Positions 13,694-22,842 are shown, numbered from the stretch's first letter. The stretch: 40,491 nt of DNA from JBHIEE01 sp046760445 (GCA_046760445.1 JBHIEE010000009.1:1-40491); one strand, 5' to 3'. A program made the numbers and translations. Notes: a model not told the origin generated them from the sequence alone.

Positions 13694-15160
13694 ATGTATG
13701 AACCAGTTATTGGGTTAGAAATCCACGCTCAGTTGCTCACTCAGACAAAACTCTTTTGTGGCTGTTTGACTCGATTCGGCGATCTCCCCAATACCCACAC
13801 CTGTTCAGTTTGTCTCGGTCTTCCAGGGGCTTTACCTGTCCTGAATTCAGAAGCAGTGGCTCACGCCATAAAATTAGCTTTGGCTATAAAAGCCAAGATT
13901 AATCTTAAATCTTTTTTCAGCCGAAAAAACTATTTTTACCCTGATTTACCAAAAGGTTATCAAATAACTCAATATAAAGAACCAATAGCCTATGATGGCT
14001 ATTTAGAAATAGAATCCAATGGAACAAGAAAAAAAATTGGAATAGAACGGATCAACTTAGAAGAAGACGCAGGAAAATCTATTCACGAAGGATATCCGGA
14101 CTCAGAAAATAAAACCTATCTCGATTTTAACCGAAGTGGCATCCCTCTTTTAGAGATAGTTGGTAAACCGGAAATTAGTTCTCCTCAGGAAGCAGCTGAT
14201 TTTTTGAGCTTGTTAAGAACCATCCTTCAATATTTAGAAATTTGCGATGGAAATATGGAGGAAGGAAGCCTTCGGTGTGATGCTAACTTATCCATCAGAA
14301 AAAAGGGAAAAAAAGAATTAGGAGTAAAAACGGAAATAAAAAATATTAACTCTTTTCGTTTTCTTCAGAAAGCACTCCAGTATGAATTTGAACGCCAAAT
14401 TAGGCTCTTAGAATCAGGGAAAAAAGTAACTCAGGAAACACGCTATTGGGATGCTTCTCAAAATAAAACTGTGGCAATGAGAACAAAAGAAGAAGCTCAC
14501 GATTATAGATATTTTCCTGAGCCGGATCTTCCCCCATTAATAATCTCTTCAGAATGGATTGAAAAAATAAAATCTTCTTTTCCTGAACTTCCACAAGAAA
14601 AAATAACCCGATTTGTTGAGCAATATAAAATTCCTTATAAAGATGCAAAAATTTTGACTTCTGAGAAAAATTTGGCTAACTATTTTGAAAAAACAGTAGA
14701 ATACACAAAATCACCAAAATTAACCTCTAATTGGATACTTAGCGAAGTGCTTCGGTATTTAAAACAAATGAATATTGAAATTACTCAATTCGCAGTCAAA
14801 CCAGAAGACTTGGCCGAACTAATTTTATTAATAGAGAAAAATCAAATCAGTGGAAAAATGGCTAAAGAAATTCTACCAGAAATGATAAATACCAGAAAAA
14901 AAGCGAACTTAATTATTAAAGAAAAAGGACTTTTCCAGATTACAGATGAAGAGACTCTTGAGAAAATTGCCCGCAAAGTAATTCTGGCTAACCCAAAACC
15001 ATTAGAACAATATAAACAAGGAAAAACCAAAATTTTTGGATTTTTTGTTGGGCAAGTAATGAAAGAAACTGAAGGGAAGGCAAATCCTCAATCGGTCAAT
15101 AAAATTCTAAACCAAATTTTAAAGGAAATAATTTCTAAAAATAATCAGAAAAGTCTTTAA
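13694..15160 (+). CDS. gatB: Asp-tRNA(Asn)/Glu-tRNA(Gln) amidotransferase subunit B
   Basis: The 488-residue product is full-length GatB, which activates and amidates mischarged Glu-tRNA(Gln) or Asp-tRNA(Asn) as part of the GatCAB complex. It opens with PVIGLEIHAQLLTQTKLFCG. The zinc ligands are C22-x-C24 and C37-x2-C40. SRKNYFYPDLPKGYQITQY and DYRYFPEPDLPPL are typical kinase-domain segments. The helical and YqeY-like tail domains follow, ending in GKANPQSVNKIL, a segment near the end of all GatB proteins. The ribosome binding site is GAGGAAAAGG. gatA and gatC are not in the window. It leads a run of five genes, with the transketolase start 18 bases after its stop. Confidence 0.97.
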   Translation: MYEPVIGLEIHAQLLTQTKLFCGCLTRFGDLPNTHTCSVCLGLPGALPVLNSEAVAHAIKLALAIKAKINLKSFFSRKNYFYPDLPKGYQITQYKEPIAYDGYLEIESNGTRKKIGIERINLEEDAGKSIHEGYPDSENKTYLDFNRSGIPLLEIVGKPEISSPQEAADFLSLLRTILQYLEICDGNMEEGSLRCDANLSIRKKGKKELGVKTEIKNINSFRFLQKALQYEFERQIRLLESGKKVTQETRYWDASQNKTVAMRTKEEAHDYRYFPEPDLPPLIISSEWIEKIKSSFPELPQEKITRFVEQYKIPYKDAKILTSEKNLANYFEKTVEYTKSPKLTSNWILSEVLRYLKQMNIEITQFAVKPEDLAELILLIEKNQISGKMAKEILPEMINTRKKANLIIKEKGLFQITDEETLEKIARKVILANPKPLEQYKQGKTKIFGFFVGQVMKETEGKANPQSVNKILNQILKEIISKNNQKSL

Positions 15161-15178
15161 TTCTCATCGAGGGGCTAA

Positions 15179-16006
15179 ATGAACAATGAAATTCACAAAC
15201 TTAAGAAAATAGCTAAAAAACTTAGAATTAATGTTTTAAAAATGATTACCAAAGCAGGTTCTGGACATGCCGGAGGTTCCCTTTCCGCAGTAGAAATAAT
15301 AACTGCTTTATTCTTTAACAAAATGAAATTAAACCCTAAAAATCCTACCTGGCCAGAAAGAGATAGATTTATTCTCTCCAAAGGTCACGCCTGCCCAATT
15401 GTTTATGCTGCCTTAGCTGAATTAGGCTATTTCCCTGAAGAAGAACTTTGGACTCTTCGGCAGTTAGGCTCAAGATTACAAGGTCATCCTGATAGACTAT
15501 TAACTCCTGGAATTGAGATGTCAACTGGCTCTTTAGGTCAAGGTTTGTCAGTAGCTAATGGATTAGCTTTAGCTTTAAAATTAAATGGAGAAAAATCAAA
15601 AGTTTATGTGCTCGTTGGAGATGGAGAAACTCAAGAAGGGCAAATATGGGAAGCAGCTATGACAGCTTCCCACCATAAATTAGATAATCTTTGTGCAATT
15701 TTAGATTATAATCAAATGCAAATAGATGATTTTGTTGATGCAATAAAAAAATTAGAACCAATAGCTGAACGATGGAAAGCCTTTGGTTGGGAAACAATCG
15801 AAGTGGATGGTCATTCTTTTCCTCAAATATTAAACGCTCTTGAGGAAGCGGATAAAATTAAAGACAAACCAACAATAATTATTGCCAAAACAGTTAAAGG
15901 CAAGGGAGTATCATTTATGGAATATAACAACTATTTTCATGGCAAAGCACCAACTCCAGTACAATTAAAAAAAGCTTTACAAGAATTGGAGAAAGAAGAT
16001 GTATAA
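15179..16006 (+). CDS. Transketolase, N-terminal subunit
   Basis: The 275-residue product is the thiamine-diphosphate-binding half of a split transketolase, the pentose-phosphate enzyme that moves two-carbon units between sugar phosphates. Key motifs are GSGHAGGSLSAVEI (residues about 28-41), RDRFILSKGHACPIVYAALA, STGSLGQGLSVANGLAL, and the cofactor/Mg motif GDGETQEGQIWEA running into LDYNQMQIDD. The C-terminal half is the next gene, whose start overlaps this stop by eight bases, so equimolar subunits are expected. The ribosome binding site is GAGGGG. The two-gene form is common in archaea and many anaerobes. Confidence 0.95.
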   Translation: MNNEIHKLKKIAKKLRINVLKMITKAGSGHAGGSLSAVEIITALFFNKMKLNPKNPTWPERDRFILSKGHACPIVYAALAELGYFPEEELWTLRQLGSRLQGHPDRLLTPGIEMSTGSLGQGLSVANGLALALKLNGEKSKVYVLVGDGETQEGQIWEAAMTASHHKLDNLCAILDYNQMQIDDFVDAIKKLEPIAERWKAFGWETIEVDGHSFPQILNALEEADKIKDKPTIIIAKTVKGKGVSFMEYNNYFHGKAPTPVQLKKALQELEKEDV

Positions 16007-16949
16007 TGAAATTAAAATGATGGGTACCCGGGAAGTCTACGGCCAGACTCTGATTGAATTAGGGGAAAAACATAAAGAGATTGTTGTTTTAGATGCTGAC
16101 CTCTCTTTGTCCACTAAAACAGCCATTTTTGGAGAAAAATTCCCAGATAGATTTTTCAATATGGGAGTATCAGAACAAGACTTAATGAGCACTGCAGCTG
16201 GTTTTGCTCTTGGAGGAAAAATTCCTTTCGTCAGCACCTTTGCCATTTTTGCCTCTGGAAGAGCCTGGGAACAAATAAGGCAATCAATTTGTTATCCAAA
16301 TCTAAATGTAAAAATAGTCGTTTCTCATGGAGGAATTACGGTCGGAGAAGATGGAGCAACTCACCAAACCACAGAAGATTTAGCCTTAATGAGAGTTCTC
16401 CCAAATATGACAGTCATTGTCCCAGTAGATGGAATTGAAACAAAACAAGTCATTGAAGCAGTATATAGCCATCCAGGACCAGCTTATATTAGATTAGCTC
16501 GACCAAAATTTCCAGTTATTCTGGATGAAAACTACAAATTTGAAATTGGACGAGCGAGAGTATTAAAAGAGGGAGATGATTTAACCATAATCGGCCTGGG
16601 AATAACTGTTTACCACTCACTTAGAGCTGCTCACGAGCTTGAAAAAAAAGGAATAAAAGCACGAGTGATAAATTCATCCACTCTAAAACCAATTGATACT
16701 GAAACAATTCTCCGGGCAGCAAAAGAGACAAAAACTATTCTCACTGTGGAAGAACATTCCTGTATTGGTGGCCTGGGAAGCGCTGTAGCTGAACTGATTA
16801 TTCAAAATTTTCCAGTAAGAACGAAAATATTGGGAATACCTGACAAATTTGGAATATCAGGTAAACCAGATCAACTTCTTAATCATTTTGGAATAAGCTG
16901 GCAATACATCTATCAAGCCAGTCTTGAACTTTTAGAAAAAAAGAAATGA
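15999..16949 (+). CDS. Transketolase, C-terminal subunit
   Basis: The 316-residue product contains the pyrimidine-binding and C-terminal domains of the split transketolase. Motifs include TREVYGQTLIELGEKH, LDADLSLSTKT, RFFNMGVSEQDLMSTAAGFAL (catalytic Glu in SEQD), THGG-type SHGGITVGEDGATHQTTEDLAL split by normal spacing, and the HSCIGGLGSAVAE C-terminal segment. It overlaps the preceding gene by eight bases and ftsE by four, forming one translationally linked block. It could be confused with the beta half of DXP synthase, but the pairing with an N-terminal transketolase subunit settles the call. Confidence 0.94.
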   Translation: MYNEIKMMGTREVYGQTLIELGEKHKEIVVLDADLSLSTKTAIFGEKFPDRFFNMGVSEQDLMSTAAGFALGGKIPFVSTFAIFASGRAWEQIRQSICYPNLNVKIVVSHGGITVGEDGATHQTTEDLALMRVLPNMTVIVPVDGIETKQVIEAVYSHPGPAYIRLARPKFPVILDENYKFEIGRARVLKEGDDLTIIGLGITVYHSLRAAHELEKKGIKARVINSSTLKPIDTETILRAAKETKTILTVEEHSCIGGLGSAVAELIIQNFPVRTKILGIPDKFGISGKPDQLLNHFGISWQYIYQASLELLEKKK

Positions 16950-17611
16950 TTGAACTTTATCATATCTCCAAACAATATCAGCAACTCACCCAGGCATTAA
17001 CTGACATCACTTTTCAGATGAAAAAAGGCGAATTTGTTTTTGTCACAGGACCAAGTGGTGCAGGAAAAACAACTTTATTGAAAATCATTTTTCGGGAAAT
17101 ATTTCCCACTAACGGACAAATTATAGTTAATGGAAGAAATACATTATTAATTTCTAATCACAAAATTTATCTTTTGCGAAGAATTATTGGCATTGTATTT
17201 CAAGATTTTAGACTTTTAACCCAAAAAACAGTATTTGAAAATGTTGCTTTACCCCTTCAAGTTTTAGGACATCCTCTTCGTCAAATTAAAAAAAAGGTTT
17301 TCAATATCTTAAAATTAGTTGGTCTTCATCATAAAATGCACGCCCATCCTCCATTTCTTTCAGGTGGTGAACAACAGAGAGTAGCTATTGCCCGAGCAGT
17401 AATTAACGATCCTCTTATTCTTTTAGCCGATGAGCCAACTGGAAACCTGGATCCAGAATTATCCTTCGAGATAATGAATTTTTTTAAAGAATTCAATCGC
17501 CAAGGAACAACAGTCATCGTTGCCACTCATGATCGGGAATTAATAAAGAGATTTGGCCAAAGAGTATTATTTCTGGAACGAGGAAAACTTGTCGGCGAGG
17601 AAGGAGGATGA
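16946..17611 (+). CDS. ftsE: Cell-division ABC transporter ATP-binding protein FtsE
   Basis: The 221-residue ABC ATPase has Walker A GPSGAGKT (residues 35-42), signature LSGGEQQRVAIARA, Walker B LILLADEPTGNLD and the switch His in VATHDREL. Its start (ATGA) overlaps the transketolase stop, and its own stop overlaps the start of ftsX, the partner that identifies it. FtsEX is a membrane complex that uses ATP to activate cell-wall hydrolases at the division site. LolD-like or MacB-like ATPases look similar, but the adjacent FtsX supports FtsE. Confidence 0.94.
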   Translation: MIELYHISKQYQQLTQALTDITFQMKKGEFVFVTGPSGAGKTTLLKIIFREIFPTNGQIIVNGRNTLLISNHKIYLLRRIIGIVFQDFRLLTQKTVFENVALPLQVLGHPLRQIKKKVFNILKLVGLHHKMHAHPPFLSGGEQQRVAIARAVINDPLILLADEPTGNLDPELSFEIMNFFKEFNRQGTTVIVATHDRELIKRFGQRVLFLERGKLVGEEGG

Positions 17612-18507
17612 AGTTGCAAAAGTTGAAATATATTCTGAGCCAGGCTTCTACCAGCCTCTGGCAGAACAAACTTAGAAATTTTCTTTCAGTGGGTATTATT
17701 TCTCTTTCTTTATTTATCTTTGGAATTTTTTTATTCATCTCGGATAATTTACAAGAAGCAGTTAAAGGACTATCTGAAAACCTGCAGGCGATTTTTTTTT
17801 TAGAAAAGGATTTAACCAAAGGACAGCAAAAATTAATTGAAGAAAAAATAAAAGATTCTTTACTCATTAAAGATTATATCTTTGTATCCAAGGAACAAGC
17901 TTTAGCCCGATTTCAAAAGAATTTTTCTCATTTAAAAGAAATTGTCAGTGATTTAGAAGAAAATCCTTTTCCTGCTTCTTATGAAGTGACTTTTAAAAAA
18001 GGAATATCTTCCTCTTATGCTATTCTATCATTCATTGAAGAAATGCGAGAGACGAAAGGCGTGGAAGAAGTTCAATTCAATCAAGAATGGGTAGAGAAAC
18101 TTTTGGGAGTAAGTAAAATCATAAAAGTCATTGGCTTTTTCTTGGGAGGAATCTTACTTTTAGCCTCTTTTTTTATTATTTCAAATGTGATCAAGCTTAA
18201 TGTTTATGCCCGCCAGGAGGAAATAGAAATCTTTCGTTTAGTAGGAGCAACAAATTTATTCATTAAAACTCCATTTATTATTGAAGGGGTAATTTTAGGT
18301 ATTATTGGTGGCCTTTCATCTTTAATGATTTTGTTAATAGTAATCAAACTCTTTCCTATGTATTTAGGCTCTTCTTATAGTTTCATCAAACCGTTTATTG
18401 TCTCTCCTTTTCTTACTATTAATCAATCCCTGGTTCTCATCCTGGGGGGAGGAATTATAGGTTTAATTGGCAGTTTAACTTCAGTGGGCAAATTTCTCAA
18501 AGTTTAG
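17608..18507 (+). CDS. ftsX: Cell-division ABC transporter permease FtsX
   Basis: The 299-residue product has the FtsX layout. A cytoplasmic N terminus with LWQNKLRNFLSVGIISLSLFIFGIF as helix 1 is preceded by a short basic region. An extracytoplasmic domain of about 110 residues follows (FFLEKDLTKGQQ..., FVSKEQALARFQ..., NPFPASYEVTF). Three more helices form the FtsX permease domain, with IISNVIKLNVYARQEEIEIFRLVGA between helices 2 and 3. The 'NPFPxSxxV' and 'EIxxxRLVGA' segments are characteristic. It transmits FtsE ATP hydrolysis to periplasmic murein hydrolase regulators. It ends seven bases before the convergent endonuclease V gene, leaving no room for a terminator. Confidence 0.94.
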   Translation: MKLQKLKYILSQASTSLWQNKLRNFLSVGIISLSLFIFGIFLFISDNLQEAVKGLSENLQAIFFLEKDLTKGQQKLIEEKIKDSLLIKDYIFVSKEQALARFQKNFSHLKEIVSDLEENPFPASYEVTFKKGISSSYAILSFIEEMRETKGVEEVQFNQEWVEKLLGVSKIIKVIGFFLGGILLLASFFIISNVIKLNVYARQEEIEIFRLVGATNLFIKTPFIIEGVILGIIGGLSSLMILLIVIKLFPMYLGSSYSFIKPFIVSPFLTINQSLVLILGGGIIGLIGSLTSVGKFLKV

Positions 18508-18514
18508 AATTTAT

Positions 18515-19159
18515 TTAATGTAGTGATTTAAGAGCTATAAGATGGGCTTGTCTTAAAGGTTCAGGAATTCGATAAATAGAGGCCCCAAGAATCACTTTAA
18601 TTGATATTTTTAAATCAATTAGATGACCAGGTGAAATATAGACTGGTTTTATTTTACTTCTTGTTCTTAAAGCTACTCCGACAATCTCTCCATCTTCATT
18701 TATTATCCACTTATATGAACCTTTTTCTGATAAAGGATCTCTGGTGGAATAAAAAGGTGTCTTGGCACAGCCAATAGTTGGGACATTCAATTCAATTCCA
18801 AACTGGGTAGCCAGCCCCATTTTTCTTGGATGAGCGATACCATTTCCATCAACAATAATCACATCTGGTTTTCTCTTAATTAACTGAAAGGCTTTAACAA
18901 GAACAGGCATTTCCCTGAAAGCTAAAAATGAAGGGATATACGGAAATTCAATTTTTCTAATAGCTCTCTTTGATTCAATTAGTTTTAACTCAGGAAAAGA
19001 GAGAACAGTAATCACTCCTACTATTTTTTTGTTAAAATAAGCTGCATCTGCTCCTCCGATAAATCTAATCTTCTTCTTTGGCCACTCTAAATTAATTTTA
19101 GTCGCTAAATTCTCTTGATGTTGAATTGCTTTTTTAATTAATATGTGTCTCTCTTCCAA
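18515..19159 (-). CDS. nfi: Endonuclease V
   Basis: The 214-residue product is endonuclease V, which nicks DNA (or RNA) one base 3' of deoxyinosine. The metal-binding residues are D38 (IGGADAAYF), E83 (SFLAFREMP) and D104 (IVDGNGIAHPR). GLATQFGIELNVPTIGCAKTPF carries the conserved lysine K133, and a late His lies in YISPGHLIDL. The best start is a TTG at 19159; no ATG is near, and the Met usually seen at this position is replaced. It follows the HD-GYP gene by 19 bases on the same strand and is probably co-transcribed with it. Confidence 0.93.
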   Translation of the reverse strand: MEERHILIKKAIQHQENLATKINLEWPKKKIRFIGGADAAYFNKKIVGVITVLSFPELKLIESKRAIRKIEFPYIPSFLAFREMPVLVKAFQLIKRKPDVIIVDGNGIAHPRKMGLATQFGIELNVPTIGCAKTPFYSTRDPLSEKGSYKWIINEDGEIVGVALRTRSKIKPVYISPGHLIDLKISIKVILGASIYRIPEPLRQAHLIALKSLH

Positions 19160-19178
19160 TATCTTTCAAGAAGGGGGA

Positions 19179-20360
19179 TTATGTTTCACCGGAAATAGTC
19201 TTTAAAAAATTATTAATTAGTTTGGGATCAAAATCAGTCCCTGACCTCCAACAAAGAAACTGGACCACTTCCTCCTGTTTAAGTGATTTCCGATAAGGCC
19301 TTTTAGCCATTAAAGCATCATAAAAATCTGAAATGCTTGTCAGTTGACTAATTATGTTAATCTCTTTTCTGAACTTTGCTTTAGGATAACCAGAAAGATT
19401 AAATTTCATATGATGTTCATAAGCTACCTCAATAGTTAGAGGTATAATCCCCTCGGTCTCAAGAAGCAGTTTGGCTCCTTCAATTGGATGAGTCTGAATT
19501 ATTTCCCATTCTTCATCAGTAAGAATGTCTTTTTTATTCAATATCTTAAGAGGAATAAAGAGCTTTCCAATATCATGGAGCATAGCTGCCAGTCCTATTT
19601 CTCTTATATCCTCAGGAGCAAAACCTAAGGAAGCAGCCTGATAACAAGTCAGAATACAAACATTGATCGCATGAGTATAAGTATATAAATCATACCTTTT
19701 TAAAGGAGCTAAAATGAGAAGGGGATTACTTTGCCTTTTAATGGCCAAGATAAAATGGGAGATAATCTCATTAAGAGCATTAATTTCCAGTTTTTCCTTT
19801 TTTTTCACCTTCTGAAAAATCTCTTTAATCGAATCAATATACCTTTCTGCTCTTAATGGCAGGCCAAAAAGCTTTTCCTCTTTTCCTTGTTCCAATCCTT
19901 TCTGAGATTCACCTTTTTGGGCTACTTCGCTAGAAGGAGAAAGCCCTATTTTACCCAATTTTAAATGGGGAGAAGAAATTATACTTTTTGATTTTTCCTC
20001 TTCAAGGGGAAAAGCTAAATTTCTTATAAAATCAGCGAACTCCTGGTATTCAATTCCTCGAATAAAAGTGACACTTTCAATTTTATTCCTGATTAATTTT
20101 TTAATCAGACTCAAAGTGAAGCTTCTGTGGGAAGGAATTAAATAATCTTCAACTAAAAGATTATTTTCTACTACCACCAGAGAAATTTTTGCCCTCGAAT
20201 TAAGAATTTGGTCCAATACCTGAAAACTTCTTCGAGCCAAAGCCTGAGTCTGGGGATGATGATAAGAGTACAATAAACAATTGGTTAATGCTCCAGCTAA
20301 AAAGCTCAAAAAATCTTCAATGTTTTCAATAAGACCACTTCCTTTATCTACTTCGGTCAT
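19179..20360 (-). CDS. HD-GYP domain protein with a novel N-terminal domain
   Basis: The 393-residue product has an HD-GYP phosphohydrolase domain from about residue 195: H230 (YTHAINVC), H262-D263-x2-K266 (LHDIGKLFIP), H291 (QTHPIEGA), H316-H317 (YEHHMKF), SGYP (323-326) and SDFYDALMAKRPYRK. HD-GYP enzymes degrade cyclic dinucleotides such as c-di-GMP. The usual 'HHExxDGxGYP' is altered to HHMKFNLSGYP, so activity is uncertain. Residues about 12-140 form a separate domain (YHHPQTQALARRSFQVLDQI..., KISLVVVENNLLVED..., GIEYQEFADFIRNL), which is clearly related to the N terminus of the HEAT-repeat protein 14 bases upstream. A charged linker (145-165) joins the parts. No signal peptide or receiver domain is present. 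Confidence 0.88.
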   Translation of the reverse strand: MTEVDKGSGLIENIEDFLSFLAGALTNCLLYSYHHPQTQALARRSFQVLDQILNSRAKISLVVVENNLLVEDYLIPSHRSFTLSLIKKLIRNKIESVTFIRGIEYQEFADFIRNLAFPLEEEKSKSIISSPHLKLGKIGLSPSSEVAQKGESQKGLEQGKEEKLFGLPLRAERYIDSIKEIFQKVKKKEKLEINALNEIISHFILAIKRQSNPLLILAPLKRYDLYTYTHAINVCILTCYQAASLGFAPEDIREIGLAAMLHDIGKLFIPLKILNKKDILTDEEWEIIQTHPIEGAKLLLETEGIIPLTIEVAYEHHMKFNLSGYPKAKFRKEINIISQLTSISDFYDALMAKRPYRKSLKQEEVVQFLCWRSGTDFDPKLINNFLKTISGET

Positions 20361-20374
20361 CTAATTATTTCTCC

Positions 20375-22624
20375 TTACTTTAAATTTAATCGTTGTTCAT
20401 ATAATTTCTGAGAAATGGATTTTATTTCTCTGTCCATAGATTTAAGTCCCTTTTCAATGAGGGGTTTGATTGAATCAAAGGGATAATTTTTAAAAGAATT
20501 ATAAATCTCTCTTTTTATTATTTTCCCTCTTTTCCAATGGAAAATATATGTTTTCTTTACTTCTCGAGTCAATTGATTAACTGCAGCTGTATGACCAATT
20601 AGACCCAACGCATGAATAATCTTTAATTTAGTTTCAAGTCCTTTTTTATTTATTCTAATTCTCTTTAATTTAGCCAAAAGCAAATCAAGAACTTGCTCTA
20701 CTTTAAAGATTCCAGCCAGAGAAATGGCAGAAGAAGAAACGAATTCATCCTTGTCATTTAAAAACTTTCTTAAATAGTGGCCCCCAGAAGGTGATTTATA
20801 AAAAAGGAGACTTTTCAGGGCTTCTATTTTTACTCGAGAATGACGATGCTCACAGAGGGCACTAATTTGAGGAAGGAGGGTTTGATCTTCCATTTTCCTT
20901 AAAATTAAAATCATATTTCTTACAACATACCACCTTTGATCCTTCAATCTTTTTTTTATCTCATCAATTGCTTCTTGACCAAAATCAGCAATAAGATCTA
21001 CCAATTGACTTCTGGTAAACTTGTCCTCTTCCTGAGCTAGCATTTCAATTAAAATCGAGACTCCAGTTTTTCCAAATTGAAGGATAGTTTCTTTTATCTC
21101 AGAATATTTTTCCTCTCCCCAAACTGTTCTTAATTCATTAATTAATTTGATTAAAATATCTGGATTTTTTATTTGGTTTAATATTTCTTTCAGTATTTGA
21201 AGTTTTCCTTTTTCCAGGGCGAATTTCTTCTCTTGATCAGAAAGAACTTGAAGAGTTAGGCTCACTTCTTTAAATCTTCCTGTCATGAGAAGAATATCAA
21301 AATAATCCTTCACCTCATTAATTATTTTCTTATACTCCTCCTCATTTAGCTCTGTATCAAGCAGCTCCAGTAAGGTTAGGATCATCTCCTGTTGGAGATT
21401 TTCCTGAAAGATAGACTGCTGATATTTTTCTATATCGCTGAGGCTCGGTTTTTCCTGAGGTCTTTCTTTAAGGCTATTAATAAATTGTTCAATTGCTTGA
21501 TTGTATTCTTCTGGCTGGTAAAGGGTAATATCGTCTGCCCGATAGTAGCCTTTTAACACTTTTTCTGCTTTTTGTCTCCCAATTATTTCCTTATATTTCT
21601 GAAGCGCTTTCTGAGGTATTTTAATCAATGAAGATTCCTCTAAGAGGCTAATTATTTCTCCGGGTAAATCTTCTTTCTGAGCGATAGCTTGTTTTAATAC
21701 TTCTATGAATATTTTATCAAATAAACTGTTTATTATTTCGGCTTCATTTTCTGGAGCTTGGCGGGTATATTCTATATTTTTGGTAATAAATTTGTTTCTT
21801 TTTTCAGGAGATAAATGGGAAACAAATTCCTTTATATTCTTTCTCGTTTGAGAGTCAATTTTTGGATGATGAGCGAATATTTTAATTGTTTTAAAATATA
21901 TTTCCATAAAGTCATTAAAATTTGGTTCTAAATCAGGCTCTAATTTAAAGAAATTATTAACTATCTCAGCCAGTTCCTTGGAAGAAAGACCAAATCCTTT
22001 TTCCAAAAGAGACAATTTATCAAATATAATTGTATATCTCTCTAACATAAGACGAATAAATAAAACCCACAATGTCTCTCTGGTAGGCTTTGGCTCCTTT
22101 TCTTTTTTCACTCTTATTTCTTTTTCCTCTTCAATTGGAAGCTCGGTTGAATCAAGTATTTTTACTTTTAGATGAGAAATTTTTTCTTGCTCAAAAAAAC
22201 CATCTATTCTTCCTATCTGTTTTCTTGCCTCAGGAAGAACTGAGATTCTCTTGAAAAACTTAGTTAGTTCATCTGAAGTAATGCCAGGATTAATAATCAA
22301 AAAAATAATGCCGTGATTAAATAAAGTCTGAGCGAATTCCTGAACTCCCAAATTATTCGCCTCAAGGAGGATATTGTTGAAAATAACTTTATCTTTAGCT
22401 ATTCCTAAAGATATTTCTTTATTTTGCTCAAATATTTTTTCAAGAAGAACAAATAACTTTTTCATATGTTTCTCAATCAAGGAATGGCCAGGGGGATAAA
22501 ATGCTATCTTTTTACGGGCAATGTTCATCTCGCTAATTACTTGGGTGAGCAAATTTGTTTGAATGGGAGAGCCGCTCTCTCTTGAAGATGAATTGGGTGG
22601 ATATCCAAATTTATCCTTCATCAT
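20375..22624 (-). CDS. HEAT-repeat protein sharing its N-terminal domain with the HD-GYP protein
   Basis: The 749-residue product is cytoplasmic by appearance. Residues about 28-150 (IARKKIAFYPPGHSLIEKHM..., EISLGIAKDKVIFNNILLEA..., GITSDELTKFFKRISV) align with residues 20-120 of the adjacent HD-GYP protein. Residues 150-500 are helical and highly charged. From about 505 there are HEAT-like repeats (GVSILIEMLAQEEDKFTRSQLVDLIADFG; RWYVVRNMILILRKM; HSRVKIEALKSLLFYKSPSG; EFVSSSAISLAGIF; LKIIHALGLIGH). HEAT solenoids bind proteins, so it may be the partner or regulator of the HD-GYP protein. A promoter at 22683-22712 precedes it, and the two genes plus nfi look like one operon. No enzymatic motif is visible. 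Confidence 0.75.
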   Translation of the reverse strand: MMKDKFGYPPNSSSRESGSPIQTNLLTQVISEMNIARKKIAFYPPGHSLIEKHMKKLFVLLEKIFEQNKEISLGIAKDKVIFNNILLEANNLGVQEFAQTLFNHGIIFLIINPGITSDELTKFFKRISVLPEARKQIGRIDGFFEQEKISHLKVKILDSTELPIEEEKEIRVKKEKEPKPTRETLWVLFIRLMLERYTIIFDKLSLLEKGFGLSSKELAEIVNNFFKLEPDLEPNFNDFMEIYFKTIKIFAHHPKIDSQTRKNIKEFVSHLSPEKRNKFITKNIEYTRQAPENEAEIINSLFDKIFIEVLKQAIAQKEDLPGEIISLLEESSLIKIPQKALQKYKEIIGRQKAEKVLKGYYRADDITLYQPEEYNQAIEQFINSLKERPQEKPSLSDIEKYQQSIFQENLQQEMILTLLELLDTELNEEEYKKIINEVKDYFDILLMTGRFKEVSLTLQVLSDQEKKFALEKGKLQILKEILNQIKNPDILIKLINELRTVWGEEKYSEIKETILQFGKTGVSILIEMLAQEEDKFTRSQLVDLIADFGQEAIDEIKKRLKDQRWYVVRNMILILRKMEDQTLLPQISALCEHRHSRVKIEALKSLLFYKSPSGGHYLRKFLNDKDEFVSSSAISLAGIFKVEQVLDLLLAKLKRIRINKKGLETKLKIIHALGLIGHTAAVNQLTREVKKTYIFHWKRGKIIKREIYNSFKNYPFDSIKPLIEKGLKSMDREIKSISQKLYEQRLNLK

Positions 22625-22682
22625 TTTAATCTTGTTTTTTCACTCACTTTTCTCACTGGATTATTTTAGATCTATAATTAAA

Positions 22683-22712
22683 TTAATAGCATAAAAAACA
22701 ACAATCCGTCAA
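22683..22712 (-). promoter_or_regulatory. Promoter of the HEAT/HD-GYP operon
   Basis: On the minus strand TTGACG (complement of 22707-22712) is followed after 18 bases by TATTAA (complement of 22683-22688), preceded by TGC as an extended -10. The leader would be about 50 bases. Confidence 0.5.
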
Positions 22713-22752
22713 ATAGCAATCAATTTCCTCTATTTAAGCTATAGCCTTTTCA

Positions 22753-22790
22753 GATATGAAAACCAAACACAGGTCAGGATTTTTCATATC
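22753..22790. repeat. Hairpin-forming inverted repeat
   Basis: GATATGAAAA (22753-22762) pairs perfectly with TTTTCATATC (22781-22790). The loop also contains CAGGAT, able to pair with the ATCCTG overlapping the right arm, so two alternative hairpins are possible. It lies about 41 bases upstream of the HEAT-gene promoter. There is no T-run in the minus direction. Confidence 0.45.
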
Positions 22791-22842
22791 CTGTTTTTGA
22801 ACTTCACCTCCATATAAATTAAGTTCTAAATCCTAAGCACTA

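Noticed and set aside
17514..17867. Minus-strand frame of 117 codons
   Set aside because: It is antisense to the ftsE-ftsX junction, where both genes are certain.
18507..18515. Terminator between ftsX and nfi
   Set aside because: Only seven bases separate the convergent genes, and no stem-loop with a T-run is visible.
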